64,000 nucleotides of DNA, taken from the NCBI GenBank assembly GCA_021234155.1, contig JAJEKV010000004.1, positions 20,501,619-20,565,618 of the forward strand. The letters are read 5' to 3'. A model generated the notes under the pieces. It made no database searches. It had not been told where the DNA came from and saw only the letters and a list, made by a program, of their open reading frames with translations. Positions 1 through 12,500 of this stretch are shown here, one piece after another. The number at the start of each line of letters is the position of its first letter. Position 1 is the stretch's first letter. The DNA comes from Isoetes taiwanensis. Its lineage: Eukaryota > Streptophyta > Lycopodiopsida > Isoetales > Isoetaceae. Position numbers and translations under genes: made by a program.

Positions 1-243
1 AATGAGGAGAAAAGAGCACCAATTCAAGATTATTAAGAAGCTCATTTGTCCAGAAGCTCCCTTACCTTTCAAGATTTCACGTTCTTTTCGTAAGAAGTAA
101 ATGCGTTGTTATCCAGTAAGAATGGATCATATAAGTCTTATCATCAATAAACACATATTATAACATGAATCCTCAACAAATAGTGGAATGGAAAACTTCG
201 TGGCTCTAACAGTTAAGAAATTGGTCAATTCAGTTCTCAAGAA

Positions 244-690
244 TTTAAAAGCTTTTAAGATAACGGATGCGAGGATTTCGGGAAAATACCCTCTGCATTT
301 GCCGGTTTGGAACATCTTGAAGTTCTAGATCTTAGTTATAATAACCTCGAGTGGCCAAATTCCTGCCGTTCTTGGAAAACTAAAGCAGCCTTTGAAGACC
401 TTGGACTTGCGGGGAATTCGTTGCTATCGGATCTATTCCATCACGATAGTAACTTGTCCGGTCATATTGTCGAACTACTTCTCTCGGTAATCGCCTTCTA
501 GCTTAGGGCGCTTAAAACAACAAAGAAGTTCTAGTTTTGTCTTCGAACAAATTTGAAGGACCAATTCGAGAGACACTCGGATTCTCAGAGCCCTGCTAAA
601 TTGTATTTATCTTCAACGACATAATCTCAATGGCATGGTTCCTTCTAGCTTGGGCAATCTTACTCAAACTCATGACTTTTATATCTTTCT
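244..690 (+). pseudogene. Leucine-rich-repeat receptor remnant
   Basis: The plus strand reads through several LRR units with frame changes. Around 300-345 it encodes LEHLEVLDLSYNNLE, a canonical plant LRR core. It then gives a GNSLLSDL-like unit near 410-440, and in other frames LSSNKFEGPIRETLG-like (about 535-580) and SLGNLTQL-like units (about 645-675). This spacing matches the extracellular domain of plant LRR receptor kinases or receptor-like proteins, which bind ligands at the plasma membrane. No signal peptide, transmembrane segment or kinase domain is visible, and stops interrupt every frame. I call it a broken fragment. The family is clear; which receptor it came from is not. Confidence 0.6.
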
Positions 691-699
691 TCCAATAAT

Positions 700-1515
700 C
701 GACAATAAAACCGCAGTATGCTTATTTCCAAAAATGAAAGAATAAAAGGGAAAAACAATAAAACGTTATGCGGGTTCCATGCTTTTCAGACGATTGAGTG
801 ACATTACTCAGATTCCATGTCCTCATACAAATTGACATTTGCAAGCCATATATCAGCTAGGTCTCGCCTTTTGATCTTGAACTGCTCCAGCGTTGGGCTT
901 TCTTAGTTTCCTACATGTTTTGCATAGACTATAAACTCTTGTTTCGGCATGCATAGATGCTTGGCTTGATACTATATACTATGACATATGACATTGGTAT
1001 AACAAAGGCATGCATTTTGCTTAAAAACTCGAAATTTGAATGGGTTATGGTAACATTTTGAGAAAAACTTAAACATGATTGCAGTAAAATACCTTTCTTT
1101 TTGCATCATTATTTGAAATTTGCTGAAATATGCTGAATTTATCTTTGAAATATTTGAAATATTTGAATATATGAGCCAATCAGAATATGCTGAAATTTAA
1201 AACATAATTCAGAGGACTAATTTATGGTTAAATAGTGGTTGTAAACCCATCGTGGCCAAGGGTTATGATGTATCAGCACTAAAAATTAAAGCTTGAAGTA
1301 CGGGCTGCATTATTATGTGTGATAGTAAGGCATAAGTCAAATTGCGATTATTGCTTTACATGCATCACGGAAAGTTGAGAAAAACTGGAGCCAGCTTGCC
1401 TTAATACAATAAATTGAACATCTTGTTTTAACAGATCCTATTATGTTGTTTCCAAAGCACTGCCCTTCCAAAAGTCAGATAGAAAACTTACCTCTATGTA
1501 AACCAGAGCATGCCG
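700..1515. other. Intergenic, no gene seen
   Basis: A+T-rich sequence with stops in all frames. The only structure noticed is the repeated word TTTGAAATAT near 1145-1170. No RNA gene or transposon ends recognised. Confidence 0.5.
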
Positions 1516-1523
1516 AGTATTTC

Positions 1524-2060
1524 ACAAATAATATGAAGCTATGGCGGACCTGTAAGGATAACCGTAAGCATGGAATTCATGAAAGAAATAGAAACCGAAA
1601 GGAAGAATGAATGAAAGAAATGGAAACCGAAAGGAAGAATGAATGAAAGAAATGGAAACCGAAAGCAAGAATGGCTCACCTTTGCAAGCTATGGACCCGG
1701 ATGAGGCGCGGGAAGGATCAGCTGAGGCGCCAAGATGGAAGGGAGGAGGATTGAAACAGGAGCTGTGGTGGAGCTGTAAGGACAACCGTAAGAAGCATGA
1801 AAAGAATAAAAGAAAACGAAATCAAAAGGAAGAATGGCTGATTTGCTTACCGAACTCAACTCACCGTAACTCACCACCATCTCATCTCTTGAACAGCGCC
1901 TTAAATCAGAGCCGAGGGCCAAGGACGAACCGAGGAGCTGTAAGGACAACCGTAAGAAGCATGAAAAGAATAAAAGAAAACGAAAGCAAATGGAAAACTC
2001 AGCTTACCAGCTCTCTTGAACAGGCGCTAGAAATGAGAGCTGAGGCGCCAATGACGAACC
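1524..2060 (+). repeat. Purine-rich tandem and spaced duplications
   Basis: A unit of about 32 bp (ATGAAAGAAATGGAAACCGA plus AGGAAGAATGA) is repeated three times between about 1578 and 1665. A longer segment beginning GAGCTGTAAGGACAACCGTA occurs at about 1765 and again about 169 bp later at 1934, and a diverged version starts near 1545. The open reading frame through this region is a product of the purine bias and has no recognisable domain. Confidence 0.6.
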
Positions 2061-2231
2061 GGAGGAGTAAAACAGGAGACGGCGTGGCAATTTCGTATAG
2101 ATTCAGCCAATTCAAATGCCATTCAAATTCTCAAGCATTCAATTCCAGCGCCCTTCTTCGAGATTTGTGAGGGGAATGTTTGCAATCAATTCAGCCAGCC
2201 TGCGTCCCGCAAGGGGGGACGTAAATATGAA

Positions 2232-2267
2232 GGGAACGCCGCATCCGACGTAACATGCGGCGTTCCC
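2232..2267. repeat. Perfect 13-bp inverted repeat (hairpin)
   Basis: GGGAACGCCGCAT at 2232-2244 is followed by a 10-nt spacer and then its exact reverse complement at 2255-2267. It is G+C-rich inside A+T-rich DNA. It may be a remnant of a foldback element; no function is evident. Confidence 0.75.
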
Positions 2268-2454
2268 TGGCACACAACCCAACAACCTCACAAAATAAAA
2301 AAGAAGATACAAGAAATTTAGCACGTCCTACTGTGCATGTTCCAATTTTACAATGTTTCTATGGTGCAATTTTATACCAGTGCATGTTTTCGAAAATTAT
2401 GAAGAAGTAGAGTAAACTTTTTATTTTGGTCCTGAGGTGCTTGCTCATGAGGTG

Positions 2455-3130
2455 CTTATTCCTTCGTCTCCAGAACGTTCTAGAAAGTTTATGGGATTCT
2501 CTAAGATTGCCCTGGGTTCTGCAAGATTTTATGAAGATTTCTTTAGATTCCTTTAGATCTCATTCGACTCCCTTAGATTTTATGAGGTTGCCCTAAGTTC
2601 CTTTACATTCTATGAGATTTAAATAGATTCTATGAAGAGTCCCCTAGATACTCTAAGACCTCATCAAGTTTCCCTTAGGTTTCATGAAGATCCCCTTAGA
2701 TTCCCCTAGATTTTAAGGGATTCTCTTAGATCTATGAATATTTTCTTATATTCCCTTATATTTTATGAAATTTTCTTAGATTCCCCTAGATTCCTTTACA
2801 TTCTAGAACGGTCTAGAACGTTCTTATATTTTAGAGCTTTCCAAAACTTTCTAGAACTTACTAGAATAATTTAGAACTTTCTAAAAGGATTTTCATAAAT
2901 TTCCTTTCATTCTAGAACATTCTAGAACTTTCTACAACACTCTGGAATTTTTAGAAGGATTCCCTTAGGCTCACCCAAGATTCTCTTATATTTTAAAACT
3001 TTTTAGAACTTCCTAGAATATTCTCGAACTTCCCATGTAGCTCTAGAAGATTCTAGAACATTCTAGAGCTTTCTAGAACCTTCCAAAACATTCTAAAACT
3101 TTCTAGAACTATCTAAAACATTCTAGAATA
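2455..3130. repeat. Degenerate array of TTCTAGAAC and CCTTAGATT words
   Basis: About 680 bp consist almost entirely of short related words. CCCTTAGATTC and CCTAGATT dominate 2500-2780, and TTCTAGAA(C) variants dominate 2780-3130. TTCTAGAA is palindromic and fits the nTTCnnGAAn core of heat-shock elements, but the array looks like a decaying minisatellite and no gene follows it. Confidence 0.65.
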
Positions 3131-4555
3131 TTACTAGTAACGGTGCCCGGCGTTGCCGAGCTTTAGTGCTAGATTTATACAAAGATGAAGTGAGTGTTTT
3201 GAGGGGGGAGGGGACGGAGGGTTCTCTATCAGGGTTGCTTATACGTCTCTCTCTATATAATTATCAAGTTGGACTCTCACTTTATAGAAAGGAGGAATAC
3301 TCCATTTTATAAGACGATTGGGCTACCCTGAATTGTTTATTGAAACTGATATGGGCATTGTATGGTAGAAAATGTTTCTTCATTGTTGCTGTCGGATGGG
3401 TATATTTGCCCTTTATTCCAAGATCTGGACCGTACATAGCGATCCTCGTTTGTGGGGTATGCATGTACAAGTTTTTGTATACTGTATATTAAGGTTTGCA
3501 AAATACTATAAGATTTGAGAGAATGTACTTAATGATATTAATTTTGTACATGTATTGTAAATTTTTTAGGGCTCTCGCTGCCCTACGTAACCTCCCGTGT
3601 GAATATGCACCCAAACCAAAGGGGGTTTAAGGGGGATTTTAATTTAAATGTGTCAAATGCAATGGTTTGTGTTAATAATGTTAATGATAGTTGTGTATTA
3701 ATGGTTTGTGTTAACTAAAAAATTTTTTGGCCCCTTCGGGGCCTTAAGGATGGTGTTGGGGTGTAGATATAAACATTACCTAATACTCTAATGATGGATG
3801 GAAGGGCACTAAGAAATCCATAAATGCATGTAACAATTTTAGAAACACTTCTGCATGTAATATTATGCATGGTGATTCCTTAGTGCATGTAAAATTGTGC
3901 ATATAATATCTGTGCATGGAGATTCCTTAATGCATATGAATCATAATAGAAAATGGTAGTAGAGCTAAAAACAAGCCATTACATTCGAAGTCCTAATATT
4001 AAGTGTGACATAATACCATGATAGATAATCGACAAATGGTAACCCATCTTACAATGTTTTATTATCAAATGCTTCGCTCTTGTCAGTAATATAATAAATA
4101 TGCAACCTAGTCCCAGAGTAAAGTTCTTAGAAAAGCTCTACCAACCAAAGAACCTCCTTCACAACTAAAGAGAGCAACATGATAATATAAGATAGCTGCA
4201 ACCAAGATAGCTGAAATGTAGAGACTTATATGCAAGAGTATTAGACAAAGAAAAAGCAAGGAAAAGCAAGATACATGGCTTTACCTTTTTGAACATCTTG
4301 AAAAAACTCAATTCTACCGTAATTGCACACAATCAATCTCATAACTCTAGCTGCGGCCTTATAGGTTCTATAGGATAATGTATAAGCTTGGGCAACCAAG
4401 TGGATTATAAAGGTCGCTTTTCAGCTCAGCAACCAAATGATATTGCTTTTATGCTCCCGTCATTCACCTTCGTGTAATAATGAAGAAAGTCCTTCTAATA
4501 AACGGTAAGGAGAGAATGAAGAAACGTATAAATGAGCACCAACCCAAGCTTTGTT
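3131..4555. other. Intergenic, short repeats only
   Basis: No coding region supported. Visible structure: the phrase AATGGTTTGTGTTAA twice (about 3662 and 3700), a GGCCCC-TTC-GGGGCC hairpin near 3729-3743, and several GCATGTAA words at 3820-3940. The short open frame at 3282-3470 on the minus strand has no recognisable motif. Confidence 0.45.
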
Positions 4556-4559
4556 TGTA

Positions 4560-5465
4560 TCAACCCGAAGCTTTATCTAAGGCCCAGCCCAAGCTTTGAT
4601 AACTACTATTTTTGAAGCCGTTGCATCTCCCTGAAGCTTTATCTAAGGCCCAGACGAGAGAAGATGTGCTTACTTCTTTGGAGCTGGAAAAGCAAAAAAT
4701 GTGGGATATATTTGATGGGTTTATGCAATGCAAAGTTGATTGCATTCTTGACTTTGATGGGATGATTAGGTATGAGCAAATCTGAAACGTGAGGGCATTT
4801 GGAGTCGATTAAAAGTCGTTGTTCGTAAGCCCGATCCATGCAAACACCAGAACTAGAGATGATCATTTTGGTAACTAAATGAGGAGCCAAATGAGCCATG
4901 TGGAAAGCCACAAATCCGCCATAGCTAGTACCGAGTGAACTGATTTCATTGATGATTCACTGTGAAGGAGGTGCAGCAAGCATTGGGCTTGAAATATTTC
5001 TGATCTCTACAAGCATTTGTGGAGTAGGATTGGCTGAAGAAAATGAGGTCCGGAATGTAGAGAGCAGATTCACGAACAAGGGAAGGGGTTTCATTCCACC
5101 AGCTCGAAGTTCCGTCTCCACCAAAGCCATGGATGAGCATAAGATTGGGTTTGCTAGAATGGATGCTCTTTTCTCGAACCCAAAGAATGGATTATGCTTC
5201 CATTCTCAAGCTCTACCATCTTAGATACTAATCCAAGTGACCGGAATAACTACTCGCTTTTTTGAAGCCGTTGCATCTCTTAAAACCGGAAGTCAAACAC
5301 AATTTGGTGTTGGACATGCATCAAAGACTGCTGCAACTTTTTTAAAGAGGAGACAGAGCAAGAGGATTTATACTAGAATCATCAATTTCGAAGTTCGGGT
5401 AGAAGCTTTTGGAGTGGTCATAAGAAAAAGCCCCAAAAATCCATCGGCTTTGGCAATTCATTGAT
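4560..5465 (-). pseudogene. Alpha/beta-hydrolase fold protein, degraded
   Basis: On the minus strand, about 5225-5150 reads ELENGSIIHSLG, like the strand before the first loop of plant alpha/beta hydrolases. After a stop and frame change, 5140-4946 reads LIHGFGGDGTSSWW, with the HGFG oxyanion-hole motif, then LYIPDLIFFSQSYS, matching the LYVPDLLFFG segment of the family. A further block at 4911-4640 matches the region after the nucleophile elbow (AFHMAHLAPHLVTKMIISSSGVC). The nucleophile elbow itself (G-x-S-x-G) falls in the broken stretch near 4930. Relatives are small-molecule esterases or hydrolases; this copy cannot be functional. A 21-bp phrase is duplicated at about 4567 and 4634, and a 5' piece (TTTGAAGCCGTTGCATCTC) is repeated at about 4612 and 5262, showing local rearrangement. 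Confidence 0.65.
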
Positions 5466-5469
5466 CTGC

Positions 5470-7080
5470 ACGGAATCTCGCGACCAAATTTGAGGCCTAC
5501 ACTATTTAGGGTAAACAACATAAAACTAACCCTCGATTCGTAACAACCAACACATAACTAGCCCTAAATTACCGCAAATACCTTTTTACGGTTGAGTGTC
5601 GAAGAATCCACATCTTGATATGGATACCCTAAAGCCATTCTGTAGGCATATCTTGATATTTATACCCTAAAGCCTCTGTTGTCAAAGCATCTCTGATATA
5701 AACCTGCACCGGATCACCAAATTCATCAAAAAATACAAACGAAGCATCGAGCCAATCTGTATCTTGAGGATCCGACCTGCCTAGGCTTTTCCATTGCCGT
5801 GATGACGAAAGAAAATTGGGCTTGCTGTTTTAGATCCGCTCATGATTTCCTGATACAGGATAGCATTGTTATCAGATCTGAGATCAATTTAATCCGCCCA
5901 CAAATGAGTGTTCCCTGAAAATCTTCATTTTGGTTCCCAAACACATAACCCTAAAATGGGTTATCTCGAGCCTTGCATGTCGAGCAGAAACAATAAGAAA
6001 ATACAATATAAAAAATAAATATATAATATGGGTCTAAACCATTGCATATAAGCATCAAAATTAGTTCAAGCGTATGCGCACTTAGTATGCCTCATCAAAT
6101 ACATCCATGAAATCATATAAAAACCTTAGGGAAAAAAGTACAAAAATACAAAAGAAACCCCCTGTTATTATGCTACATATTGAATTTGAATTTGCTAATG
6201 ACGTCCATTAATATTTGACATAAATCAAGTGGTATAAGATTTCCCTTTGAACCATGGAATAGCTGTCATAATACATGGCTGTCATACACAGATGTCCATT
6301 GCACAAAAGATGGATATGCATCCTTCACAATCAAAAGACATCTCTATTTATTTATTTTATTTAGAGAATAGTGCATATGGATGAATAGAGCCCATCCATT
6401 TCCATACGGTGAAGAGTTAGTAACATGAGCATTGTGTAGCCACGTACCTTGAACAATGGTGAAATGTAAAAAATGTTGTCAACCCTACATTAAGCTTGCA
6501 ATCCTATGGAAGGAAGGAAGGAAGGAAGGTACTTTTATCGTCCACGGAGACCAATGGGAGCTACAACAAAAGGTCATTAACGCTACACTTTTCACTAACA
6601 TTTGCAGTAACCACATTCACATGAAAGATGAAGTTTGCATGGGGCAATGCAAAAAGTCAATTATAATAGATGCATTTATTATTAAGAAAGTAATGGAAAC
6701 TTAATGGACCACTCGTTGATATAATGTAACTGTCTAGAGTACAAAGTATAGAATTTTGTACAGAGTACAGAGTCAAGAGCGCACAACGCAGCCAGAGAGC
6801 AACTTTAAACAACTACAACAAAAAAATGAAGCTAAATTTGGATTCCAAGCAAAGTTCTACTTCATGAAATGTGTTTCATACATACATACTGATATGAAGC
6901 TTGTTTAAAAACTATCAATAGTATAACCATTCTGCATTAAGTCTGTTGCCTACCTTTTTGTCAAGTCCTTGTATTTGCGTACACCATTTTTTACTTCTAT
7001 TGAGAAATGTCATTCATGTAAATCATATTTTTCCATTGTCTAATGTATAGACAAATTTTAGCCAGTGAAAAGTGCGTTGG
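5470..7080. other. Intergenic, no gene recognised
   Basis: A+T-rich. Contains a (GGAA)n microsatellite at about 6508-6528. The 82-residue open frame at 6456-6704 (plus strand) runs through that microsatellite and has no domain I recognise, so I do not call it a gene. Confidence 0.45.
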
Positions 7081-7083
7081 CCT

Positions 7084-7758
7084 TGTATATTATTATTATT
7101 ATTATTATTATTATTTGTCTATTGCTCTCTTGGGCCTCGAGAGACCATGGAGCACATGAAAATAAGTTTTTTACAGTTTTTGCAAAAAAGAACGGTGTGA
7201 ATCAACCGCTCGAACATAGGGCCCAATAGTCATTGGTGGCATTGTGAATAGTAGGTGTATACTTGTCACCTGAATCCCAAAATTGAGCCTGATATGCGCA
7301 TATTCTGAACAAGATAGAAAAACATGATATTCGTCCTCTACATCTCCTGATTTGCAGATCTTGCATAGGCGGTCCTCCTTCGGTATCTTTGCCCATCTCC
7401 CTGTCTCTATTTCGAGCTTATGTGAGCTCGTTCTGTATCTTGCAAGCAGCTGCTTCTGATTTTTTGGGATACTTGCTCTTAAATAATCTTGGCATTTATA
7501 GTCTTCTAGGAGGTTTATGTTATCCCGATAAAGAACCATTCGCTTACCCGGATCAGCCCATAAGTGTTCCACTGCCAACTTCTTCAATAAGGCTCGGGCT
7601 TCTTCTTTATCCTTTGGCCAATTCATCTCATTCACACCCCATTTTCCAGCCCATGTCCTGAGCTTTTGTGCCCAGCCTACACCTGAATTCATTGCCCGAT
7701 GTGACAGACGACTTGGAGGCTGCTCCTTGATCCTGTTAAAAAAATTTATTGCTTGATA
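7084..7758 (-). mobile_element. LINE, 3' half, with TAA-repeat tail
   Basis: This is the C-terminal end of a non-LTR retrotransposon. The minus-strand frame 7758-7171 is open and reads YQAINFFNRIKEQ onward to a CCHC-like tail at about residue 130 (CKICKSGDVEDEYHVFLSC), the zinc-binding domain typical of plant LINE reverse transcriptases. The 3' end is a (TAA)n run, seen as ATT repeats at 7088-7115 on the plus strand; such tails are used by some LINE clades in place of poly(A). The rest of the element lies at 31106-31975: element B inserted into it. Removing B and one TAAT copy gives the continuous reading EVEGLYQAINFFN. Confidence 0.85.
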
Positions 7759-7762
7759 TAAT

Positions 7763-7794
7763 AACCATCATTCAATTAATTTGGGATTATGTCT
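7763..7794 (+). repeat. Element B left terminal inverted repeat
   Basis: Begins AACCATCATTCAATTAATTT and matches the reverse complement of 31070-31101 with one mismatch. Preceded by the target duplication TAAT at 7759-7762. Confidence 0.9.
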
Positions 7795-8645
7795 ATTCCA
7801 AAATCGCGCCGTATAAGCATTTTATTGACCATTATATTGAATTAACCACACTTTTGCACTGTGTTCATTTTCGGGCTGGGAATATGCATTTTATGTGAAA
7901 ATGCAAAGGCATTCAAATATTCGATGCAAATGACCCATATTATGACAGAATGTAGGCAGTTGAAAAAGCAGGAAATTGCCTATTAATTCGCACATTCACG
8001 GACGACAACGAAATCTAAACAATGAAATTGTAAAGCTTTACGAGTAAATAACAACAAGCAAGTTGCTACAAAACAGAGATTTTCGTGGTTCAAATCGCGC
8101 GTGGCGCGATTTGCTTGACATAAATAACGCATTACAATAGAACATAAACTACAAAAACTAATCGATTCATCGCCCTCCGCCGCAGCGGTCCCCGAGATCC
8201 CGAGATCACGATCATGAACAAACCATGCTCTGGATTCCATATAAGATGGATTACAACATCAAAGGGATCAGGATAGAAGCGGACGGGATTCATAGCAACG
8301 ACATCAAGCCAGTCCTGAAGTTCTATTTCTAGTCATGGCACCGCGCAGAGGTCCGCATGGTTCATCTTGCGGGTAATAGAATGTGCCATAATAACAAGGA
8401 GAAGGCGGAGACCCGAAGCCGATTCGGGGGCTATTTCATGCATACCTATTTATACACACCAAAATTATTGACGAGATATACCTACAAATTATTGCAAGTA
8501 TAACAAACCGCATTACCGTAATATAAAAAAATAATATCATTACACAATATATATTCAAAACCTTTCATTATAAAGTATATTTCATATTCAAAACTTTTTG
8601 GAAAGTGTATTTCTCAGTATACATATATATCAAAAAGTTCCCTTT

Positions 8646-9300
8646 CTAGGACGATTTTCTCAAGTTCCTCATCAATTTCCCGGTCCGATCAAGGTGTGGG
8701 TATAGTGTGTGTATCTCTTCGACCGCTTTTTCCGAAGCTATTTCTTGCGGGACACTAACAAAGAAGCAGAAGTCATCATTGTCAAAATCTTGAGGATGAT
8801 AGGATGGCGGATTCAATGACGTGGATCGATTGAAGCAACACTTTAGCGTCATCATCCACAATGATTATGCTTTCCTTATCCTCAACACCTAGGGCATCCA
8901 TCATGTTGCGCAAGCATTTCACAAATATCTTTTTACCCATGCCGGTTCTTTAGGGTTTGTGAATGAAGCACATTTGCTTTGATCCCGGATGGGCCTTAAT
9001 TTCTATTTATTTTCGTGCACTACTTTCAAAACATCTGTATATATTTCTATGCTCCATGGATGACCAAATTGCACAACTAAAACGCATCAAGGCCCGGTCC
9101 AACATCTCCTTCGGATAAGGGCGGGTAAACATATTTGGTGCGTGTCTCAAATGGTTGTTGCGCATACCATGACTTTTCAAACGTTGCTTTAGGTAACGTT
9201 CTACATAGCACACCATTCAAATCAAAGACCGGTACTTTTGGGGAAGCCAAATCATTTCGTAAGGAGAACAATAACGTATGAGATGAAAGAAATGGAAAAC
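8646..9300 (-). pseudogene. FCP1/NIF-like HAD phosphatase remnant in element B
   Basis: The minus strand encodes, in shifting frames, the landmarks of the FCP1-type haloacid-dehalogenase fold. At about 9240-9215 it reads VPVFDLNGVLC, which is motif I with D-x-N in place of the catalytic D-x-D. At about 9145-9040 it reads RPYPKEMLDRALMRFSCAIWSSMEHRN, the RP...WSSM segment before motif II; then a KKIFVKCL stretch; at about 8855 VDDDAKV in the motif IV position; and YHPQDFDNDDFCFF leading to the helical end. FCP1-family enzymes dephosphorylate proteins such as the RNA polymerase II tail. Here frames break at about 9120 and 8800 and the nucleophile pair is altered, so activity is unlikely. A related gene sits in element A at 39246-40625. 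Confidence 0.65.
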
Positions 9301-9585
9301 AAAACGCCCGGTAGCGATTTCATGAATGATGCATGTCAACATAATTCAAAAGTATGCTCTAGGAAACTCCAAATCGCGCCGGCGCCGATTTCTATAAGCT
9401 TCTAGTTTGAAAAATGCATGGATATCAAAAAAGGAATATTGTCCACGATACCTTTCGTCTTCATCATTCCCCGTGTTCTCTTCATCCCTTGCATCTTTAT
9501 TCTCAATTGCCTCCGTCCGCTAGAAGCACCAACCACATCGGTTGAGATCAGATAGTGTGAACTACGCTTGATAGTTCATTACTCT

Positions 9586-12500
9586 TTACGCTAACCCGCT
9601 AGTGTTATCAGATTTGGAGTCTGCTTCATCATCAAGATTGTTATTATCATCATCCTTGGCATTGTCATACTGGTCTATATTTTCAGGGCCAAGAATGTTC
9701 ACAGGCATGTCGATAGGTACTTGGTGATCTGGCTGCTCGTCCATGTCATCCATGAAGTTGGTGCCACGCAATGCCTGTCTCAGACTCTCCCGTTCCTTAA
9801 GCAAATCTGAAGGTATTTCGGCCTTCGAGCTAGAAGCTTTGTTTTTTGCACTGCCGATTGGTCCCCTAGGGGCTTCCTCTAGTACTTTCTCAAAGAAGAG
9901 GTCCAAAAAATTTCTGGCTCGATCATCGGAGACGACGCTCTGGCATTTCCTTGCTAACTTCAAAGCTTCTCTACCGATGTAACCTCCAACGTGAAGTTCC
10001 CAGCAAGTTGTTCCCAATGGACAAAATGCTTCAATGAGATACTGGGAAAGATCCATAGAGAACCCGTTCTTGTTTAGCTTCCCCTTATGTGAAGTTAGGA
10101 GCTCATACTTAATGTGGCCCACAAGAACTGGGTCGTCCTCGTTTTCTTCCTCATCCTCCTCTTCCTCCTCTAACTCTTCCACGACCTTGACAGCCTTCCC
10201 CTTGTCTTCTTGCTCCAGATAGAAGACGTTTCGCAGGATGCGTTCATCTAACTGATAGCACTGCCATGCTAGTTTCTCTCCATCTGCTTTTCCCTTAAGC
10301 CTTTCATATTCCTTATCATCCATAATGGCTATCATAATAATAAGCACATGAGAAAGTTTACTTGCTGTGCTGAAGTCACTGTCCTTGGTTTCATCTATGA
10401 GGATCGCCTGTCGTATGACTTTCACGCATTCTAAGTCATTTGCAAAGACTTAGAGCATATGCATAGGACATGTCGGAGGGACATATAGTGACGATTGTGT
10501 AATGCATTTCCGCGTGCAACCAACGCATATGTTGAAGAACGATTATAGTCTTCAAGTGACCATCCGGGCGCCTCGACTATCAAGCACGAAGAGTGTGATA
10601 TCATGAGGACCTTCACCCCGCCGGCAAGGCACACTTGAAACCAGTGGACACTTGATAAAAAAATGTGGATTCCGTCTCCGGGGTCTGCTTCACCAACGCG
10701 ACTTTTCGTTTCAAGTCGGATGCAACTTTTGTGTGAATTCCACTGATCTTTGCAACGTTCTTCAACTTCTGCTGCTTGACAAAGTCCTTGGACCAAAATA
10801 CATACTTCTTTAGGTCGTCGTTGGAGACGTTATACTTTTGCATTAGTCCTAACTCCGATAACGACCACTCGATGTAAGCCTTTGCAATTCCTCACCAAGC
10901 GCCTTCTTGAGCACTCTAATATTCTTCAGCTCGTCGCATGCATCTTCAAATGATTCCATAGCCTTTGTTGCTGAGGTTTTCTTGTAAAGGATTTCCTTTC
11001 TGATTAACCTATCCAAGACTGAGATGAGTTCTTGATCTTCTAATCCCTGGGCCTTCCTCATCTCTGTTGTACTGATATCAAAAATTGATGTGTCAACAGG
11101 AGGAAATCTTCCTTGTGAATCTGGCAACTTCTTCTCCACGTAGGCGTCCCAGAATTCATTCCATTTCTCCCATACGGGATCTGAAGCAAAAACTATCTTG
11201 CAGGCATCCTTGGGCACAGTTGGTTCTTCGGCAGCATCACCCTTTTCATCTCCTTTTTTTTTCTTTGATCTGGTGCTCTTGTTCTTGTCCTGTACTATAG
11301 TCTGACTAAGTGTCCTTTCCAGCAACTTGAATTCAGCGCTTTTGGACTGGCCCTGTCTGGTAGGCATTGGCTTCCCATATTCAATCCACTGGTTCCGAGC
11401 ATGCCGAAGTTGCTCTACATAGGGACTGCAAGGAATAACTTCGTTAGCAGGCATCTGCAGGCATTGGCACCTGCCCTGGATTTTCGATCATGCTATTCAA
11501 TATCTCCAAGGAGTGCTGCTTGTCATACCTTCTGCTGATATAAATAGCTTTAGTGGACCTGAAAAGCCTGTCCACGTTGACTGGATGTGTGAAGCTGAGG
11601 CCCAGTGGATACTTGTCGGCATATTTCTTCAGTTTGCTCATTGCCTCCAACTGCCTGGCCTTGTCATCGTCACTTGTAAGGCCTGCTGTCACTTCTGTAG
11701 TTTCCCTGCCTCTAGAGCTAGCTTCTTCCTTGTCCTTCACTGCCTGTAAGTAGACACTGCCCGAGGGCCTCGTGCTAATGGCTCGTCGAACAGCTGTAAG
11801 CCCCTCGCATATTCTTATAGGAGTCAATGGCTCGCCACCTGTCCAGCCAAATTTGAAGAGGTTATCGGCCATGTCGTCTGATCTTAAAGCAGTCTCTTTA
11901 AAAGAGCTCGCACTGCATCGATTGATCTTCTTTAGGCTTTTCTTATGTTTTTGGCCCACTTCAACTAGCAACGTAACGTAAAGAATCGTCCTGTGCTTCA
12001 CATGTAATAAGAATTCCCTGCTTCTTCATTTGATCAGTCTCTCTTAACCTTGACATGAATATGAGGTCTGTCTTCCCACCAGTTTTGAATATCTCCACAT
12101 ACCATTCTGACCCCTCTATAAGATCTTCTTCTGGACATGGAGGTTCTACCTGAGCCTTTATTATTCCAGATGTATCTTCTAACGTCAATACATGCTGCAG
12201 GTCTGTAACAGTAACATCTTCTTCTGTCCTTTGCCTTTTCTGGACTGTAGAGGTCTCGCCTTGCTTGGTCCTCCCTCTTTTGATTGTCTTTTGTGATCCT
12301 GTGAAAATACAGCACATGGGTTAATCTTTTTATGCTCAAATAAATGCTGTCGACACATATGCAACAAAAACGCGCTTGGCGCGATTTGAAAATGAATACA
12401 CAGGAAGTTCATTTAGTTTATTGGGGTCAGGAGCCAGGCGCGTTTTGTCCCAGTCAAAATGCAACAAATACGCGCTTGGCGCGTTTTAGAAGTGACCTGA

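Noticed and set aside
7088-7115. Simple microsatellite without context
   Set aside because: Its position right after the LINE stop codon and its orientation make it the TAA-type tail of that LINE.
7763-7794. Inverted LINE piece produced by twin priming
   Set aside because: The 32 bp also occur inverted at 31070-31101 with TAAT duplications on both sides and an exact LINE rejoin, so they are transposon ends.
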